A DNA stretch of 64,000 bases from Halocaridina rubra (lineage: Eukaryota; Arthropoda; Malacostraca; Decapoda; Atyidae). Where the stretch lies: assembly GCA_037179515.1 (NCBI GenBank), contig JAXCGZ010007600.1:101001-165000 (forward strand), read 5' to 3'. The notes below the pieces were generated by a model. That model did not search any database. It had not been told where the DNA came from and was given only the letters and a program-made list of their open reading frames with translations. Made by a program: the position numbers and the translations under genes. Each line of letters starts with the position of its first letter. The first letter of the stretch is position 1. Below, piece by piece: positions 52,704 to 64,000 of this stretch.

Positions 52704-54150
52704 TATATAGAGTGAATACATCTGAGTAATATTTTACATTTTTTTGTTATACTGTATCTTTAATACTATACCACAGTATTTTATTCAGGCATTGCATATT
52801 AAAAAAAAAGTTTTTTCTAGTCTTGCTTTTGTTTTATTTTTTTTGTTATCTTTATTTATTTTTGCAGCTAGGGGTTGGCTCTCCCACTTCCTCTTCTTCT
52901 CCTTCTCCTCCTACAGTTGATGTCACCTGCTCGCCGCCACCACACTCGTCACCTATTGCTCGCAATATATAGAGTGGGTAGAATGTGTTTAATATTTTTT
53001 ATTTACATCATTACTGTAATTCAGGTGTTGCATAATTAGAAAAAAAAATTATTTTTTAGTCTTACTTTTGTTAATTATTTCTATGTTACAGTATCTTTAT
53101 TTCTGCAGCTAGGGGTTCGTTCTAACGCTTCCCCCTCCTCTTCTCCTACCGCTTTTGTCAAATGCTCGAGTCCACCACGCTCATCCTGTGCCTGTTACTC
53201 ACCATACATGGAGTGAGTAAAATGTGTTTTATTTTATTTTTGTTACAGTAATTCAGGCATTACATAATGAGAAAAAAATTTAGTTTTCTAGCTTTGCTTT
53301 AATATTTTTCTTATGTAACAGTATCTTTATTTATTTTTGCAGCTAAGGTTTCGTTCTAACGCTTCCCCCTCCTCTTCTCCTACCACTTATGTCAAATGCT
53401 TGCCGCCACTATGCTCGTCCCGTGCCTGTTGTTCACCATATATAGAGTGAGTAGAAAGTTTTTTATATTCCCTTTGTTACAATAATTCAGGCATTGCATA
53501 ATAAAAAAAAAAAATCTAGTCTTGCTTTAATATTTTTTTATGCTACAGTATCTTTATTTATTTTTGAAGCTAGGGGTTTGTTCTAACGCTTTCCCCTCCT
53601 CTTCTCCTACCGCTTATGTCAAATATTCGCCGCCACTACGCTCGTCCCGTGCCTGTTGGTCACTGTATATAAAGTGATTAGAATGTGTTATATTTTTTTT
53701 TTACAGTAATTCAGGCATTGCATAATGAAAAAAATTTTAGTTTTCTAGTCTTTATATTGTTAACTGTATTTATTTTAGCTTTGTTTACGTTTGCAGATAG
53801 GGGTTCGTTCTAACGCTTCCCCCTCCTCTTCTCCTACCGCTTAAGTCACATGCTCACCGCCACCACGCTCGTCCCAAGCCTGTTGCTCACCGCATATAGA
53901 GTGAGTGGAATGTGTTTTATATATACATATATATAATTTCTTTAACAGTAATTCAGGAGCTGCAAAATGAAAAAAAATTAGTTTTCTAGTCTTGCTTTTG
54001 TTAACTGATTTTATTTTATCTTTGTTTACGCTTGCAGATAGGGGTTCATTCTCCCCCTTCCACCTCCTCTTCTCCTACCGCTTAAGTCACGTGCTCATCA
54101 CCACCACGCACATCACAGTATGCCTGTTGCCTGCATAATAGAGTGCGTTA
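52602..54150 (+). repeat. Array of seven ~227-270-bp exon-like units
   Basis: GGGGTT-type unit starts at 52602, 52871, 53112, 53346, 53573, 53800 and 54041. Each unit carries a ~100-bp Ser/Pro-coding block (CTCCTCTTCTCCTACCGC) preceded in most by TTTGCAG and followed by TATAGAGTGAGT or a variant, then an AT-rich spacer with TAATTCAGGCATTGCATAAT. The block resembles the end of the transposase tail at 52600. Confidence 0.85.
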
Positions 54151-54776
<626 letters not shown>

Positions 54777-55705
54777 AGATATTATGAAGATTGAAAAAAG
54801 GCATTAAGAACAAACAGCAAACAAAGTTTCGATATAATATCGTCAGGGATATAGCGTGTATAGAATATATATATATCATTTAAGTTTCCCATGTACAGTT
54901 CAATATACGTTTTCTTTTTCTCTCAGCTGACTTTATTTACATTAAGATTTCGTGCAGCATGGTCGATAGATAGAATAATGTTTACCAAGGAATATTAATA
55001 ATAATCTATAATCTTGAAAATTAGATAAACCCCAAATAGGGTGAGTAAATAAATATTTTATGAGTAAGACATTGTGCCTGAATAATCATCAACTGATAAG
55101 GAAGCAGCAAAACATTTTGGTTAGAGGTTCGTTCTCCCGCATCCTCCTCCTCTTCTACCACTTAATGCAATCGAATATTATGATGAGAATTGAAAAAAAG
55201 CATTGAGAACAAACAGCAAACAAACTTGCGATATAATATCGTCCGGGAAATAGCGTGCAGGGTGTATCAGCTGATACGGAAACGCCAAAACATTTGCAGA
55301 TAGAGGTTCGTTCCCCCGCATCCGCCTCCTCTTCTACCACTTAATGCGATCGAATGTTATGAAGAGAATTGAAAAAAAGCATTAAGAACAAACAGCAAAC
55401 AAACTTTCGATATAATATCGTCAGGGAAATAGCGTGTGAGGGAGTATCAGCCGATACAGAAGCACCAAAACGTTTGCAGATAGAGGCTCGTTCTCCAGCA
55501 TCCTCCTCCTCTTCTACCGCTTAATGCAATCGAATATTATGAACAGAATTGAAAAAAGCAATAAGAACAAACAGCAAACAAACTTTCAATATAATGTCGT
55601 CAAAGAAATAGCGTGTGAGGGTGTATCAGTTGATACGGAAGCGCCAAAACGTTTGCAGATAGAGGTTCGTTCTCCCGCATCCTCCTCCTCTTCTACCGCT
55701 TAATA
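54777..55705. repeat. ~180-bp tandem repeat, about four units
   Basis: TAGAGGTTCG-type landmarks at 55122, 55301, 55481 and 55660. Units contain TTGCAGATAGAGGTTCGTTC, CATCCTCCTCCTCTTCTACC and AGAACAAACAGCAAACAAAC. The pyrimidine-rich block matches the exon-like block at 54041. A partial earlier unit is at 54780-54860 and a diverged relative at about 63715-63850. Confidence 0.85.
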
Positions 55706-56975
<1,270 letters not shown>

Positions 56976-57005
<30 letters not shown>

Positions 57006-57127
57006 CATACATACATACATACATACATACATACATACATACATACATACATACATACATACATACATACATACATACATACATACATACATACATACAT
57101 ACATACATACATACATACATACATACA

Positions 57128-57215
<88 letters not shown>
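56976..57215. repeat. (ACAT)n then (TA)n microsatellite
   Basis: About 45 ACAT units growing out of the LINE-B end motif (TTAGGTAATTACATACATAC), then (TA)n. Confidence 0.97.
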
Positions 57216-59035
<1,820 letters not shown>

Positions 59036-59172
59036 CAAGATCTTTTATAATCTCTTCACATTTGACAGGTCATTACACTGGTGTCACAATCATTATTATT
59101 TTTTTTTTTCCAAAAAACCGCGATGCACTGAATTCGCAATAGGTGAATCGTGATATAGCGAGGGATTACTAT
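59036..59172 (-). mobile_element. Right part of the Tigger-type element hosting LINE-C copy 2
   Basis: GATCTTTTATAATCTCTTCA ... TTACACTGGTGTCACAATCA is the start of the foldback family. CCAAAAAACCGCGATGCACT ... GTGATATAGCGAGGGATTAC is the inverted T1-type terminus. Mirror image of 49632-49850 and 61676-61830. Confidence 0.75.
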
Positions 59173-59175
59173 ATA

Positions 59176-59924
<749 letters not shown>

Positions 59925-60298
59925 TTCCTTCAATTATCGCGAAGGTTCGGTTCCGCGACCCGGCGCGAGACAGGAAAATCGCGGAGTAGGATCATCCTAT
60001 ATGTACATAGATATATTAATTTATTTTTACGTTTGCACCGTATAAACTGTATAAACCCTCCCTGTACTGTTAACAAACCACCCTTTACTTCATAAATAAC
60101 AGCATGCAAGCATAAATTTATATGACATACTAATGTACATAGGTATTTTACAATTATTTCTACGTTTACTGTATAAACCCTCCCTGCACTGTTAAAAACC
60201 ACCCTTTACTTTATAAATAACAGCATGCAACGTAAACTTATATGTACGTGATAGGTAAACTTACCGTGAATGAGGTGGTAATGAGTTTGCAGACGCCA

Positions 60299-60496
60299 GA
60301 GGAAATTATTCCGCAGCCAATAACAGCTTTACGGCTGGTATTCATTGAGGCCAAAATAGCGGCCGACATCCGTAAACCTTTTTCCTTCTTTCAACATGTC
60401 TAAGAGTTTCACCTTATCTGTTATGGTTAACATTTTCCTTTGCCACTTAGGCTCACTACCAGAAGCCTTAGAAGATGAAGGATGCTTGGGAGGCAT
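60299..60496 (-). pseudogene. Tigger-type transposase N-terminus remnant
   Basis: ATG at 60496: MPPKHPSSSKASGSEPKWQR, then KMLTITDKVKLLDMLKEG and RFTDVGRYFGLNE, ending in a stop soon after. The DVG-FGLNE continuation shows the recognition helix of the helix-turn-helix that the copy at 13922 has lost. Confidence 0.75.
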
Positions 60497-60659
60497 TGCA
60501 AAAGTTAAAATATGAGAGTAAAAAAATCACAAGCAAAACATATTAATAAGCATAACGTGAACAGCACACACGTGAGTTAGACTGAACGAGTGAGGCGAGA
60601 CAATGGAAGATGGTGCAAGCCTTTGTCCGAAATGCTGATAGCGGGATCGTATTTTACAT

Positions 60660-61380
60660 GTTGCAATACTGTTAGTATTTATGTTTTTTTACTATTTTTT
60701 ACTGTTTTATTATTCTTAGGCTAAGAAATACGTTTTTATCAATAAAATCATGAAACTACTGGAAATTTTAATATATATGCTAGCTCACGTAGGTGCGACC
60801 CTAATACATTGTACGCTATCGGACACTATTTCACATGATGCAATACTGTGAGTTATGAATCTAAATTTATGTTTTTTACTATTTAATACTGTGAGTTATA
60901 TATCTAACTTTATGATTTTTACTAATTTTTACTGTTTTATTACTCTTAGGCTAGGAAATACTGGTTTTATCAATAAAATAATGAAAATTCCAATATGGAC
61001 TATCTTACGTAGGTTCGACCCTTTTCGTTTTCAGAAACGCTGATACCGGTATCGTATTTTACATGGTGCAATACTGCTAGTATTTATGTTTTTACTCTTT
61101 TTTACTGTTTTATTATTCTTAGGCTAAGAAATACGTTTTTTTATCAATAAAATCATGAAACTACTGGAAATATAAATATTTATGCTAGCTCACGTAGCTG
61201 CGACCCCTATAATTTGTACACTATCGGACACTATTTCACATGATGCAATACTGTGAGTTATACTGTATATCTAAATTTATGTTTTTTACGATTTTCTACT
61301 GTTTTATTATTCGTAGGCTGGGAAATAAATTTTTTTTATCAATTAGATAATGAAATATGTTTTTTTTTTCAATAAAAAAA
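60660..61380. repeat. ~188-bp tandem repeat inside T1 (reverse orientation)
   Basis: Recurring TTTACTGTTTTATTATTCTT, AGGCTAAGAAATACG, ATCAATAAAATCATGAAA and CACGTAGGTGCGACC. Same unit as 13176-13700. Confidence 0.85.
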
Positions 61381-61506
61381 TTAAAATACTGAAAATTTTT
61401 ATTTTAATATTTTTGCATATACCCCCCCCAAAAAAAAATTTGGCAAAAGAAATCGCGGTACAGTGATATCGTGAGCCAAGAAACGCGATACAGCGAAGGA
61501 TCACTG

Positions 61507-62872
<1,366 letters not shown>

Positions 62873-63425
62873 AGGTACACCTCGGCTTAAGTTGTTTCGA
62901 GTTAAGTCGTTCTCGATTATACGTCGGTTTAAAAAAAAAATAAAAAAATAAAAAATTAAATAATTTGTTTTTTGTCCGCTACAAATATTTAAATCATAAT
63001 ATCGCTCGAAAACCATTAAAAGCACATGAAATCATGCTAGTGTACAATAAATAAAAACAAAAGCACATAAAATGATGTTATTGTACGATAAATAATAATA
63101 AAAGCGTATAAAATCTCATTAAAATACGTGCAGTAGTTCCAATATCTACCGTTAGGCGTCGTCACTCGTCATAATAATAATAGTAATAATAATAATAATA
63201 ATAATACGAATTAAAAATAAGAATGCAGCAGGCATTTGCATTTATCGAAAAAGGACTTTCTTTGTTCAAGGATATGGATCCCAATGCTATAAATGAAAAC
63301 AAAAGCACATAAAATCATGTTATTGTACAATAAATAAGAAAAAAGCATATAAATATCTTATTAAAATACGTACAGTAGTTCCAATATCTACCGCTAGGCG
63401 TTGTCACTCGTCATAATAATAATAG

Positions 63426-63456
<31 letters not shown>

Positions 63457-63600
63457 TAATAATAATAAGAATAAGAATACAAATAAGAATAAGAATGCAG
63501 CAGGCATTTGCATTTATCGAATAAGAATAAAAGCATATAAATATCTTATTAAAATACGTACAGTAGTTCCAGTATCTACCGTTAGGCGTCATCACTCGTC

Positions 63601-63690
<90 letters not shown>

Positions 63691-63710
63691 GAATACGAAT
63701 AAGAATAAGA
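62873..63710 (-). mobile_element. T4 terminus followed by tandem repeats
   Basis: AGGTACACCTCGGCTTAAG and TCGAGTTAAGTCGTTCTCG match the inverted T4 end. Downstream, a block with ACGTACAGTAGTTCCAATAT, CTACCGTTAGGCGTC and ACTCGTCATAATAATAAT recurs three times (about 63102-63180, 63345-63415 and 63531-63604), separated by (AAT)n tracts. The far end of the element is not seen. Confidence 0.7.
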
Positions 63711-64000
63711 AAAAAAAGCATTAAGAACAAATAGCAAAGTTATTTTTAATATAATATTGTCAGGGAAATAGCATGTGAGTATGCATCAGCTGATACGGAA
63801 GTGTGACAAAACGTATGCATCCTCGTCTTCACTGCCACCATCAGTGTTGCCAGAATACATAAATGAAAGAAATGATAAATATAAGAAACAAACATGTAAG
63901 CTGGTAAGTTATTTCAAGTATCTTAAAGATGAAGTACATTTTTATTTAAATTACAGTCCTACCATCTTGTAATTAATGTATATCTTATAATGTACCATAC
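63711..64000. other. Relative of the ~180-bp repeat, then window end
   Basis: AGCATTAAGAACAAATAGCA and GTATGCATCAGCTGATACGG match units of the array at 54777-55705. From about 63850 on nothing is recognised. A 65-codon frame at 63775-63972 has no family motif. Confidence 0.6.

Overview
The window looks like an arthropod nuclear genome, most likely a decapod crustacean. The evidence is spliced minus-strand exons of a furin-type protease, several LINE clades, pogo/Tigger-type DNA transposons, tRNA-derived SINE pieces, and a very heavy load of simple repeats. By eye there are about nineteen (TA)n arrays totalling roughly 3.3 kb, two (CA)n arrays of 1.1 and 0.6 kb, and many (AAT)n tracts. There is no operon logic, no ribosome binding sites and no prokaryotic feature. 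The species cannot be named from the sequence.

One host gene explains the window: a furin-like proprotein convertase on the minus strand. Seven exons (47232-47355, 43708-43892, 38420-38538, 34387-34494, 29158-29245, 1594-1710, 273-366) join in phase with consensus splice sites. They encode about 278 residues, from the oxyanion-hole Asn region through the catalytic Ser into the P domain. Exons with the catalytic Asp and His should lie beyond the right edge, and the rest of the P domain and the C-terminus beyond the left edge. Almost everything else is intronic, including a 27.4-kb intron that splits the P domain.

Layout. 0-7.4 kb: two exons, an eroded LINE remnant and unremarkable intron. 7.4-10.8 kb: an RTE-like LINE (LINE-A) with an open EN-RT frame. 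11.1-16.5 kb: a Tigger-type element (family T1) carrying a nested Jockey-like LINE (LINE-D) and a nested POGK-like pogo element. 16.7-17.65 kb: a 277-bp tandem repeat with a tRNA-like B box and a perfect 64-bp inverted repeat. 17.9-27.6 kb: two T1 copies inflated by a ~160-bp internal satellite, flanking a CR1-like LINE (LINE-B) embedded in (CA)n. 27.8-47.4 kb: five exons, LINE-A and LINE-C pieces, a SINE, a deleted Tigger and a nearly complete Tigger. 47.5-64 kb: repeat-dominated, with LINE-B copies 2 and 3, LINE-C copy 2, two copies of a foldback element, T1 and T4 elements, and an array of exon-like units downstream of a duplicated Tigger transposase tail.

The transposons do not form a pathway, but they share a pattern. 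pogo-type termini (TA target) and LINE 3' ends directly abut long (TA)n, (CA)n or (ACAT)n arrays at many junctions. This suggests that transposon insertion and microsatellite growth are coupled here.
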